Positions 50,465 to 58,668 of a DNA stretch of 64,000 nucleotides are shown piece after piece; within the stretch, counting starts at the first letter, position 1, and every line of letters starts with the position of its first letter. The notes below the pieces were generated by a model. The model ran no database searches, had not been told where the DNA came from, and worked only from the letters and a program-made list of their open reading frames with translations. The position numbers were made by a program, and so were the translations under genes. This DNA comes from Lentzea nigeriaca (GTDB lineage Bacteria > Actinomycetota > Actinomycetes > Mycobacteriales > Pseudonocardiaceae): the NCBI RefSeq assembly GCF_016907955.1, contig NZ_JAFBCX010000001.1, forward strand, positions 372,001 to 436,000, in the 5' to 3' direction.

Positions 50465-51004
50465 GTGACTGACAACTTCTCGTCGAGGTTCGGTGCGGTG
50501 TGCGGGGTTCTCCTCGCCTTGTCGATCGGGGTGCCGGGGGCTGTCGAGGCCTTCACCGGCGAAACGGCCGCGACCAGTCTGGTGATCGGGCTGGGGACGG
50601 CGTTCGGCGCGCCCGCCGTGGTGGCGTTGCACGGGCGCCAGGCGTACGCGTCGGGGCGGTTCGGGGCGTTCGCGTACGCGGCGAACATGTTGGGGCTGGG
50701 ATTGTTCACCGGGGTGGCGTTCGCGCTGAACGTGGTGATCTTCTTCCAGGACCAGGTGGCGCCGGTGACGTCGCTCGTGCTGAAGGCGGCGTCGCTGGTG
50801 TTCGTGCTGGGCACCGTGCTGTTCGGGGTGTCGATGGTGCGGGCGAAGGTGTTCCCGGCGGTTCCGGCGTGGGGCTACGCGATCGTTTTCACGGTGCTGG
50901 CGGTGTTCGCGGCGCTGCCGGACACGCCGTGGTCCGCGCTGGCGCACGTCGCGTGTGCGGCGGTGCTGATCTGGCTGTCCGCGGCCTTGTGGCCACTAGC
51001 CTGA
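50465..51004 (+). CDS. Small multi-TM membrane protein
   Basis: 179 residues from GTG 50465. TAGCGT at 50451-50456 fits a -10 box eight bases upstream, so a leaderless transcript is likely, and there is no ribosome site. About five or six TM helices with short loops. I recognise no family. The following histidine kinase gene starts 5 bp after its stop, so the two may be linked in function, perhaps as an accessory sensor. Confidence 0.75.
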   Translation: MTDNFSSRFGAVCGVLLALSIGVPGAVEAFTGETAATSLVIGLGTAFGAPAVVALHGRQAYASGRFGAFAYAANMLGLGLFTGVAFALNVVIFFQDQVAPVTSLVLKAASLVFVLGTVLFGVSMVRAKVFPAVPAWGYAIVFTVLAVFAALPDTPWSALAHVACAAVLIWLSAALWPLA

Positions 51005-51009
51005 GCGGC

Positions 51010-52089
51010 ATGCACACCTGGGTTTCGCTGGTGCTGTGCGCCGCGGTGCTGGTCGCCGGGGTGTACGCCGCGGTGCTGGGGCTCGGCACCACCACGCTGC
51101 CGCTGCTGGTCGGTGGGCTGGTGCTGCTCGTGGCGGTGGACGTGATCGAGGCCCGCCGTTACCCGGTACGCACGCCGAAGCCGGTGGCGGCGGCTCTGCT
51201 CGCGTCGCGGGCCGCCCTGTACGCAGGCGTGTCCTTTGTGGACGGATCCGGGCTCGCGCGGGTGCTGCTGGTGCTCGTGCCGTTCACCGCGTACTTCGCT
51301 TTCGGGCAAACGATTGCGGTGTGGCTGGCCGCCGTGTGCCTGGCGGTGGCGGTGGTGAGCACGCCGCAGTGGTACGCCCACGCGGAGCGGGCGTCGGACC
51401 TGGTGATGTTCACCGTCGGGCTGGTGCTCGCGGTCGCGACGGCCGCGGTGGCGGTGCGCGAACGGGACGGGCGGATCCGGTTGCAGGAGTCGCATCGGAC
51501 GGTGGCGGAGCTGTCGGCGGAGGCGGAACGGGCCAGGGTGGCCAGGGATCTGCACGACGACCTCGGCCACCACCTGACCGCGATCGTGGTGCAGCTGGAG
51601 AAGGCCGCCGCGTTCCACGACCACGAACCCGGCACCGCGAAGGCCGCCGTCCTCGACGCCGAGCGGTCGGCGCGGCGTGCGCTGAACGAGGTGCGCGAGT
51701 CGGTGCGGTCGCTGCGCTCGTTCCACCTGATCGCCGCTCTGGACGACCTGGTCGCGGGTCAGGACGACGTCACCCTCACCGTCAGCGGCTCACCGGAAGG
51801 GCACGACACCGGCGCCCTGCACGCGCTGTACCGGGCCGCGCAGGAGGGCATCACCAACGCGCGCAGGCATTCCGGCGCCACGTCCATCGCGGTCGCGGTC
51901 GACCTCGACGCCTCGCCGGTCCGGCTGACCGTGGCCGACGACGGACGTGGCATGGGCACGGCGCCGGAAGGGTTCGGGCTGCTCGGGATGCGGGAACGGG
52001 TCGCGCTGGCCGGTGGGCGGGTCGATCTCGCCAGCTCGTCGTCCGGCACGATGCTGACCGTGACGATCCCCGCGGCGAGGACCTGGTGA
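51010..52089 (+). CDS. NarL-type sensor histidine kinase
   Basis: 359 residues from ATG 51010. TAGCCT at 50997-51002 could provide a second, leaderless start. The N-terminal half has five or six TM helices and no large external domain. Then comes a coiled coil and the HisKA_3 motif [15 protein letters not shown] with the phospho-accepting His, and an ATPase domain with [22 protein letters not shown] and [11 protein letters not shown]. It should sense a membrane or intramembrane signal and phosphorylate the regulator encoded 4 bp overlapping downstream. Confidence 0.93.
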   Translation: MHTWVSLVLCAAVLVAGVYAAVLGLGTTTLPLLVGGLVLLVAVDVIEARRYPVRTPKPVAAALLASRAALYAGVSFVDGSGLARVLLVLVPFTAYFAFGQTIAVWLAAVCLAVAVVSTPQWYAHAERASDLVMFTVGLVLAVATAAVAVRERDGRIRLQESHRTVAELSAEAERARVARDLHDDLGHHLTAIVVQLEKAAAFHDHEPGTAKAAVLDAERSARRALNEVRESVRSLRSFHLIAALDDLVAGQDDVTLTVSGSPEGHDTGALHALYRAAQEGITNARRHSGATSIAVAVDLDASPVRLTVADDGRGMGTAPEGFGLLGMRERVALAGGRVDLASSSSGTMLTVTIPAARTW

Positions 52090-52709
52090 CGCGCGTGCTG
52101 GTCGTCGACGACCAGCGGCTGATCCGCGAGGGCATCGCGTCGTTGCTGGGCCTGCAACCCGGCATCGAGGTCGTCGGCACCGCCGCCGACGGGCAGGAAG
52201 CCCTGGAGCAGGCGGTGCTGCTGGCGCCGGACGTGGTGCTGATGGACGTGCGGATGCCGGGGATCGACGGGGTCGAGGCCGTGGCGTTGCTGCGTCGTCG
52301 TGCTCCGTCCTGCCGGGTGGTCATGCTGACGACGTTCGACGACGAGGATTACGTCGTGCGCTCGCTGCGCGCGGGCGCGACCGGTTATCTGCTCAAGGAC
52401 CTGCCGTCCCAGGAGCTGGCGGCCGCGGTCAAGCTCGCCGCGGCGGGCGTGGCCCAGTTCGACCCGGCCGCCGCGGCCCGGCTGGCCGCGGTGCTGGACA
52501 GGTCCGGTGGGCAGCGCGAACCGTTGACCGTGCGGGAGGTCGAGGTGCTGCGGCTGGTCGCGGCCGGTGCGACGAACCGGGAGATCGCCGAGCGGCTGCA
52601 CCTGTCGGAGGGCACGGTGAAGAACCACCTCTCCCGGATCCTCGGCAGGCTCGGGTTGCGGGACCGGACCCAGGCCGCCCTCTACGCCCAGTCGCACGGA
52701 CTGGTGTGA
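52086..52709 (+). CDS. NarL/LuxR-family response regulator
   Basis: 207 residues from GTG 52086 (GTGA overlap with the kinase stop). Receiver motifs: [11 protein letters not shown], phospho-Asp in [10 protein letters not shown], Thr in [10 protein letters not shown] and Lys in [11 protein letters not shown]. The C-terminal LuxR-type HTH is [25 protein letters not shown], then [15 protein letters not shown] standard partner for the kinase. Possible targets include the adjacent membrane protein. Confidence 0.94.
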   Translation: MTRVLVVDDQRLIREGIASLLGLQPGIEVVGTAADGQEALEQAVLLAPDVVLMDVRMPGIDGVEAVALLRRRAPSCRVVMLTTFDDEDYVVRSLRAGATGYLLKDLPSQELAAAVKLAAAGVAQFDPAAAARLAAVLDRSGGQREPLTVREVEVLRLVAAGATNREIAERLHLSEGTVKNHLSRILGRLGLRDRTQAALYAQSHGLV

Positions 52710-52710
52710 C

Positions 52711-54069
52711 TCAGCGGTCCAGGTACTTCCGCACCCGGTCCGCTGCCGCCTGCGCGTCCGCGATCACGCGTTCGGTGTCACCGACCGCCCTGCCGTTCTT
52801 CTTCAGCGCCACGCCGTTCACGAACACCCACTGCACGTTCACCGGCTGCGTGTTGAAGACCAGCTGGCTCGTCCAGTCCACCTTCGGGGCGAAGTTCAGC
52901 GCCTGCGCGTCGATCACCTGCAGGTCGGCCTTCTTGCCAGGAGTCAGCGACCCGATCTGCTTCTCCAGTCCCAGCGCTTCCGCTCCGCCCAGCGTCGCCA
53001 TCCGCAGCACGTCCGCGGGAGTGGGGTAGCGGGCAGGGTCCGCGGACTGCGCCCGTTGCAGGCCGACGGCCGCGCGCATGTCGTTGAACATGTCGGACGT
53101 GTCGTTCGTGCCACCGTCCAAGCCGAGGCCCACCCTCAGGTTGCGGGCCTTCATGTCCGGCACCCGCGCGACGCCGGAGGCCAGGCGCATGTTGGACAAC
53201 GGGTTGTGCGCGATGCGGACGTCGTGCGCCGCGAGCTCGTCCAGTTCCGCGTCCGTCGCGTGGACGACGTGGTTCGCCAGCAGGCCGGGACGCAGCGCTC
53301 CTGCCCTGCGCAACACTCCCATCTGGTCGGTCGCCGGATCCGCTTTGGACTCCAGCAGGTGCACGTTCAACGGCACGTCCAGCTCTTCCGAGAGCTTCTC
53401 CGCCGCCTCGACGTCCGCCACGTTCCAGCTCGCCGGGTGCGTGCCGATCATCAGGTGCGCCAACGGGCTCCGGTCGATCACATCCTTCTTCACCCGGCGG
53501 ACCTCCGGTGCGACCCACGAGTCCGCGCTCGCCATGAAGGCGAAGACGAAGCGCTGCTTCGAATCCGTCAGCGCCCGCAGGTTGCCGCGGGCGAAGTCGG
53601 GGTTGAACGCGTGCGACCAGTCCGTCACCGTCGTCACACCGGTGGAGATGGAGTCCAATGTGGACAGGCGGGTGCCCGCGTAGGCGTCGGTGCCGTCCAC
53701 CGGTGAGCCCCGCAGCGGCAGAACGCAGCCGTTGAGCCACCCGTTCAGCTCCTTGTCCGTCGCGCAGCCGCGGATCAGGGACTGCCACAGATGCGTGTGC
53801 AGGTCGACGAAGCCGGGCATGACGATCTTGCCCTTGCCGTCGATCACCTTGGCGCCCGCGGCGGACATCCCCTTGCCGACGCTCGCGACGTGGTCGCCTT
53901 CGATCAGCACGTCGGCGTCTTCGAGCGTGCCCAGCGCGCTGTCCATCGTGAGCACCATGGACGCGTTGCGGATCAGCGTCCTACCGGTCTCGTTGTCCCT
54001 GCCGAGGTGGACGAGGAACACGCTGCCGAGGATCAACGCCAGCGTCAGCGCGAACAGTCGTTTCTCCAC
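52711..54069 (-). CDS. Membrane-anchored or exported amidohydrolase (deaminase subfamily)
   Basis: 452 residues from GTG 54069. The N terminus KRLFALTLALILGSVFLVHLG is a signal or anchor, unusual for this usually cytoplasmic family. The metal site is intact: HTHLWQS, His in NVHLLES, and Asp in LGLDGGTND, with HNPLSNMRLASG typical of the cytosine deaminase/TrzA/SAH-MTA deaminase group. LTPGKKADLQVID closes the composite beta domain. It should hydrolyse a ring C-N or C-Cl bond, probably outside the membrane. It converges with the response regulator gene, one base away. Confidence 0.88.
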   Translation of the reverse strand: MEKRLFALTLALILGSVFLVHLGRDNETGRTLIRNASMVLTMDSALGTLEDADVLIEGDHVASVGKGMSAAGAKVIDGKGKIVMPGFVDLHTHLWQSLIRGCATDKELNGWLNGCVLPLRGSPVDGTDAYAGTRLSTLDSISTGVTTVTDWSHAFNPDFARGNLRALTDSKQRFVFAFMASADSWVAPEVRRVKKDVIDRSPLAHLMIGTHPASWNVADVEAAEKLSEELDVPLNVHLLESKADPATDQMGVLRRAGALRPGLLANHVVHATDAELDELAAHDVRIAHNPLSNMRLASGVARVPDMKARNLRVGLGLDGGTNDTSDMFNDMRAAVGLQRAQSADPARYPTPADVLRMATLGGAEALGLEKQIGSLTPGKKADLQVIDAQALNFAPKVDWTSQLVFNTQPVNVQWVFVNGVALKKNGRAVGDTERVIADAQAAADRVRKYLDR

Positions 54070-54250
54070 ACGGGCGACGGTATCGGCAACCGCGCCACGA
54101 CTCCTACCACTGTTCCGATCCGGCGCAATGGTGCGACTCGACGTGCGGCGGCGGTCCGAGGTGGAGGTCGTCCACGTGGTCTTGTCCTTTTATCGGCTCC
54201 TAGCATCAGGTTTCCCTGCATTTCTTGCCTGCAACGGCGGAGGCGATCAC

Positions 54251-55471
54251 ATGCGATTGAGGAACGCGTTCCTGGCACTCGCGGCGGCGACGGGCCTGGC
54301 CGCGACCGGCTTGACGATGTCGATGGCGGCGGTTCCGGCGCCACAGCCCGGCACCCTCGGCGGCTACGACATCACCGGCACCTACGTCAGCGGCCTGTCG
54401 TCCGGCGGCTTCATGGCCAACCAGCTCCACGTCGCGTACTCCGGCCTGTTCCAGGGCGCCGGCATCTTCTCCGCCGGCGCCTACGACTGCGCCCAGAACA
54501 ACGTGAACACCGCCCTGTACGCGTGCATGGACACCTACCAGCAGCGCAAAACCCCGGCAGAGCTGGAACAACTCACCAGGAACCGGGCGGCGGCCGGCAC
54601 GCTCGACTCGCCGCAGAACCTGTCCGGCGACCCGGTGTGGCTCTTCCACGGCAGCGCCGACGACACGGTCGACCGCGCGGTGAACGACGACCTCGCCACC
54701 TACTACCGCGATTTCGGCGCGAGGGTCGTCTACGACAACACGTCCGCGGCCGGGCACGCCTGGGTCAGCCCGATCGGCCCGAACAGCTGTAACGCCACGT
54801 CGTCCCCGTACGTCAACAAATGCGGCACGACGGACCCGGTGAAGGAAATGCTGAGCCACCTGTTCGGCCAGGTGAACGCGGCCGCCTCGACGTTGTCCGG
54901 CAAGCTCGTCCAGTTCGACCAGAGCACGTACGTGCCCGGCGGCAACCCGGCGTCGGTGAGCATGGGCCGGGAGGGTTTCGCTTACGTGCCGACGGCGTGC
55001 GAGTCTGGGCCCTGCAAGCTGATGGTGACGCTGCACGGCTGCTACCAGTACTACGGCCTCGTCGGCAACGCGTTGATGGACAAGGCTTATCTCAACGAGT
55101 ACGCCGACACCAACAACATGATCGTGCTCTACCCGCAGGCCACCACGATGGCCGGAAACCCGCGCGGCTGCTGGGACTGGTGGGGCTACCAGTCCGCGCA
55201 GTACCCGCTCAAGACGGGCCCGCAGATGACGGCGGTGGTGAACATGGTCAAGGCGATGTCCGGTGCGCAGCCGACCACTCCGCCCACGACGACCACGCCG
55301 ATCTCGGACTGCGTGACCGCGAGCAACTACGCGCACACCACCGCTGGTCGTGCGTATGCCGTTGCGGGGCAGACCTATGCGATGGGGTCCAACCAGGCGC
55401 TCGGGCTGTGGAACACCTTCACCAGCAGCAGCATCCGCCAGAGTTCTCCGAACTACTGGGTGAAGTGCTGA
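54251..55471 (+). CDS. Secreted PHB-depolymerase-like esterase
   Basis: 406 residues from ATG 54251 with GGAGG upstream. Signal peptide to about MAAVP. The lipase box is GLSSGG with Ser50 (family position close to the N terminus), then Asp in HGSADDTVD and His in AGHAWVSP. Several Cys pairs suit a secreted enzyme. A Thr/Pro linker (PTTPPTTTTP) leads to a 55-residue C-terminal domain, DCVTASNYAHTTAGRAY...NYWVKC, common in this group and probably a polymer-binding module. It likely hydrolyses short-chain polyhydroxyalkanoate or similar esters outside the cell. Confidence 0.93.
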   Translation: MRLRNAFLALAAATGLAATGLTMSMAAVPAPQPGTLGGYDITGTYVSGLSSGGFMANQLHVAYSGLFQGAGIFSAGAYDCAQNNVNTALYACMDTYQQRKTPAELEQLTRNRAAAGTLDSPQNLSGDPVWLFHGSADDTVDRAVNDDLATYYRDFGARVVYDNTSAAGHAWVSPIGPNSCNATSSPYVNKCGTTDPVKEMLSHLFGQVNAAASTLSGKLVQFDQSTYVPGGNPASVSMGREGFAYVPTACESGPCKLMVTLHGCYQYYGLVGNALMDKAYLNEYADTNNMIVLYPQATTMAGNPRGCWDWWGYQSAQYPLKTGPQMTAVVNMVKAMSGAQPTTPPTTTTPISDCVTASNYAHTTAGRAYAVAGQTYAMGSNQALGLWNTFTSSSIRQSSPNYWVKC

Positions 55472-55504
55472 GAAAAGCCCGGACCCTTCTGCCGTTACGT
55501 GCGC

Positions 55505-55526
55505 GCGGGCAGTCTTTTCTGCCCGC
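55505..55526 (+). terminator. Hairpin after the esterase gene
   Basis: GCGGGCAG and CTGCCCGC are perfect 8-bp arms around TCTTTT, 33 bp beyond the stop at 55471. Confidence 0.65.
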
Positions 55527-55600
55527 ACGGTCGTTGCCGTTCACACTGCTGCCCTGAGACGGTCGAGGGGGCGGAACGCACGACAGCTTGGAGACCTCGC

Positions 55601-57217
55601 ATGCGGACTCGGCTGGAGAACCCCGCTGCCCGGCCCGCGCCGCGCACTCCGGCCGTCACGGTATTTCCGGGTGGTCACAGCGTTCTCGAGCTGCAGCGAG
55701 CCGCGGGCAACCGCGCGGTCGGCCGGCTCCTGTCCCAGACGGTCCAGCGATGTGGACCTGTTCCGTGCGACTGCACCGACGAGGAGCGGCAGGCCAAGAC
55801 GGTGCAACGGCAGACCGTGCAACGGCAGCCCGCGCGGCGTCGTCAGTCCACCCCCGTGCTGACGGTGTGCTGGGCCCCGATCGGCATGCTGGGTCTCGGC
55901 AGGGTCGGCGGCATGCACGGGATCATCAACGTCGGTGCGCACGGACGCAGGCAGCACCTCGAGGTCGATCCGACGCAGCACCAGGCAGGCTTGCCCCTGC
56001 ACAGCCATGTCGTGGTCCGCAACGGCTGGCGCACGACCGGCACGTGCACCACGACCGCGATCACCGTCGCCCAGGCCGACGCCATCATGGCGGCCGGTGC
56101 CGAGTACGAGGGCGTCGACGTCCGGTACGACCCGGTCAGCGGCCCGAACAGCAACTCGTTCGTGGACTGGACCCTCACCCGAGCAGGCGTCCCGTCGTCC
56201 GCGCTCGGCAGCCCGCCGGCGGGTGCGCTGCAGTGGGACTACTACGCGCAACACCCCGGCGAACGCGGCCGGCCACCCGGTGTCGGCCGCCCGGTGGCAC
56301 CCACGACCGCCTCCTGCACCCGGCGTTTCCGGCCGACCTCGACGATGGCCGGCTACGTCGATCTGCTGCGCCACGCCGAACTCGCCCTGATGGACTGCGG
56401 CCGCGCCGGTCTCGAGGACCGGCTCATCCTGCTGAGCGGCATCTACTACGGAACGCTCTGGAGCCGCGACTACGCGACCGAGCACGATCTGGGGCGCAAC
56501 GCGGGCTTCAGCGTGTACACCGCGCACGTCACCGCCGCTGCCGCGGACGACCCGCGGTTGTGCCTGCGCTGCGGGTTGTTCGAAGCGTTGCGGCAGAGCC
56601 AGGACGTCACGGGTCCGGCCGGGCGGGTGGACATGGGACACGTGATCACCGGCCTCAACGCAAGGATGCGCACGGCCTCCCGGTCGGTTCCCCTGCCGCT
56701 GCAGGGCGCCACCGGGATGGAGTCCGTCACCTGGGCCGGCGACCTCGGTGGAGCCACCGGACGACTGGCGATGGACCGGGCGACGAACCCTTCGGCGGCT
56801 CCCGGCCGCTATTTCCGGGGTACCGACTACGGCGCGTCCAGCAATCTCGAGGGAGACGTCGCCGCGTTCGTCGTCGGCACCGGACGCCCGCGCAGGGTGG
56901 AACCTCTCACCGTGCCGACACCGGGCACGGTGGCCGATCTCCTGCAGAGCTACTTCCTGTCCCGCCGGGGCAGCGGCGATCACCACCGCCACTTCCTGGA
57001 GCTCTACGGCGCCCAGTTCGACAGCGGCGGCCGCCTCCTGAACCGCGCGGACGTCGAGACCACGTTCGCGGACAAGCTCGCGAGCTTCGGACGCTTCTAC
57101 GTCGTGCAGCGCTACGGAGTGGCCGCCTGGTCCCGTGCCGCAAGCCTTTCCGACGCCGGCCGCGACGTCGCCCGCGTGTTCGTGGACTGGCTGCTCGACA
57201 GGATGAGAGCACGCTGA
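55601..57217 (+). CDS. Contractile-injection-system cargo-like protein with unknown C-terminal domain
   Basis: 538 residues from ATG 55601 with GGAGA upstream. No signal peptide. Residues 31-44, LQRAAGNRAVGRLL, match the LQRxAGNxAVxxLL signature at the N terminus of many proteins linked to extracellular contractile injection systems (eCIS), and are followed by QTVQR-type repeats also seen there. The following domain has GPNSNSFVDWTLTRAG, a pattern found in papain-like-fold enzymes where Cys often takes a Ser place, and a second part of unknown type. The protein may be loaded into a phage-tail-like particle. No eCIS structural genes lie in the window. The TIR gene follows 62 bp later. Confidence 0.7.
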   Translation: MRTRLENPAARPAPRTPAVTVFPGGHSVLELQRAAGNRAVGRLLSQTVQRCGPVPCDCTDEERQAKTVQRQTVQRQPARRRQSTPVLTVCWAPIGMLGLGRVGGMHGIINVGAHGRRQHLEVDPTQHQAGLPLHSHVVVRNGWRTTGTCTTTAITVAQADAIMAAGAEYEGVDVRYDPVSGPNSNSFVDWTLTRAGVPSSALGSPPAGALQWDYYAQHPGERGRPPGVGRPVAPTTASCTRRFRPTSTMAGYVDLLRHAELALMDCGRAGLEDRLILLSGIYYGTLWSRDYATEHDLGRNAGFSVYTAHVTAAAADDPRLCLRCGLFEALRQSQDVTGPAGRVDMGHVITGLNARMRTASRSVPLPLQGATGMESVTWAGDLGGATGRLAMDRATNPSAAPGRYFRGTDYGASSNLEGDVAAFVVGTGRPRRVEPLTVPTPGTVADLLQSYFLSRRGSGDHHRHFLELYGAQFDSGGRLLNRADVETTFADKLASFGRFYVVQRYGVAAWSRAASLSDAGRDVARVFVDWLLDRMRAR

Positions 57218-57279
57218 TCCCGTCGCCCAACCGGTCAGTAGTCTCCAGACCCGGAGCTCACCATGAGAGGGTTTGGGCG

Positions 57280-58665
57280 ATGCCTGGCGTGTTCGTCAAC
57301 TACCGCACCGGAGACGGTGAATGGGCTGCTGCCCTGGTCAAGCGGGAGTTGGGTGCGCGCTTCGGTGCTGACCAGGTGTTCTACGCGAGCCAGTCGATCC
57401 GCCTCGGCGAGGACTTCTCCCGCGAGATCCTGAGCGGCCTGCGCCGGTGCGAGGTGCTGCTCGCGATCATCGGGCCACGCTGGTCAGCCGCCGTCGACCG
57501 CGAGGGCGTCCGACGACTCGACAAGGCCGACGACTGGGTCCGGCGCGAGATCACCGAGGCCTTCCAGTGCGGGCTGCGCGTCATCCCCGTGCTGATGGAC
57601 GGCATCGACCCGCTCAGCGAGGCCGACCTGCCGGACCCGCTGAAGCGGCTGGCGCGGTGCCAGTACCTGCGCATCCACCACCGCAGCGACGACCTCGACC
57701 TGCCCCGGCTGGTGGACGAGCTGGTCGAGCTGGTGCCGGAACTCGTCACCGCGAAGGCGCCGCCGGTGCCGCGTCCCGACCGCCCGGCCGAGGGCGAGCT
57801 GCGCAGCACCGTCACGGAGTTCCGCCAGGCGCTGGCCGAACCCGTGGGCCAGACGGTGAGCGACCGCGTCCGCGCCGCGTCCGCCGCGGCACTCGACCTG
57901 CTGGCGGAGACGCGCTACCCCGTCTCCGGTCACCTGGACGAGAACGATCTCCCCGCCGAGCTGGAGAAGCGGCTCACCGGCTACGAGCACGACATGGCGC
58001 CGTTGCTGCGGCTCGTCGCCATCGGTGTCCGGTCCGGTGATCGCCGGCACGACGACCTGTGGGTCACGCTGGTCGAGCGGTTCCTGCGCCCGTCGCCACA
58101 CGACCGCGGCGCGCGGGAAGTGTGGGTGAACGCCTCGGCCTATCCGGCGTTGCTGCTGGTCTACGTGATCGGCGTGGCGGCGGTGGAGGCGGACCGGGAG
58201 GACCTCGTCCACCGCCTGCTGTGCCAGACCTCGATCATCGAGGCCGACGGCCGGTCCACTCCGGTGCTGCGTCTTCTGGCTCTGCGCAACGTCGTCGACC
58301 CACGGCACGCCGCGGCGCTGCCCGCGTGGGGTGGCGTGCCTCCGCACCAGGCGTTGAGTGTGCAACTGAGGCAAGTGTTGAGCAGGGTGTTCTTCAATGT
58401 CGTCGACGGCAGCGCGTTCGAGTGGGCGTTCGCGGACTTTGAGTTCCTGCGCAGCCTGCTGGAGCTGCACGACGGCGCGTTCTCCTCGCTCGGCGAGTTC
58501 GCGGTTCGGCTCGACCGGGTCGACGACGTGATCTACGAACGCAACCTGGCGCGCCTCAACGCGGACTCGGCCCTGCTGCGGGCCGGGGCGTTCGGCGGTG
58601 ATCCCGATCGGGTCGCGGCGGCCTGGCGCGAGCTGCGCCAAGCCACCAGAGCCCGCTACTCGTAG
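57280..58665 (+). CDS. TIR-domain protein with unknown C-terminal domain
   Basis: 461 residues from ATG 57280. TIR domain in residues 1-150: GVFVNYRTGDGEWAAALVKREL, QVFYASQSIRLGEDFSREIL, VLLAIIGPRWSAA, and WVRREITEAFQCGLRVIPVLMDG, in which the Glu corresponds to the catalytic Glu of NAD-cleaving TIR enzymes. The remaining 300 residues are helical, rich in Leu and Arg, and match nothing I know. Bacterial TIR proteins often deplete NAD in phage defence or make signalling nucleotides. The C-terminal part would be the sensor. It directly follows the eCIS cargo-like gene and may be a partner, effector or defence module. Confidence 0.88.
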   Translation: MPGVFVNYRTGDGEWAAALVKRELGARFGADQVFYASQSIRLGEDFSREILSGLRRCEVLLAIIGPRWSAAVDREGVRRLDKADDWVRREITEAFQCGLRVIPVLMDGIDPLSEADLPDPLKRLARCQYLRIHHRSDDLDLPRLVDELVELVPELVTAKAPPVPRPDRPAEGELRSTVTEFRQALAEPVGQTVSDRVRAASAAALDLLAETRYPVSGHLDENDLPAELEKRLTGYEHDMAPLLRLVAIGVRSGDRRHDDLWVTLVERFLRPSPHDRGAREVWVNASAYPALLLVYVIGVAAVEADREDLVHRLLCQTSIIEADGRSTPVLRLLALRNVVDPRHAAALPAWGGVPPHQALSVQLRQVLSRVFFNVVDGSAFEWAFADFEFLRSLLELHDGAFSSLGEFAVRLDRVDDVIYERNLARLNADSALLRAGAFGGDPDRVAAAWRELRQATRARYS

Positions 58666-58668
58666 CCG

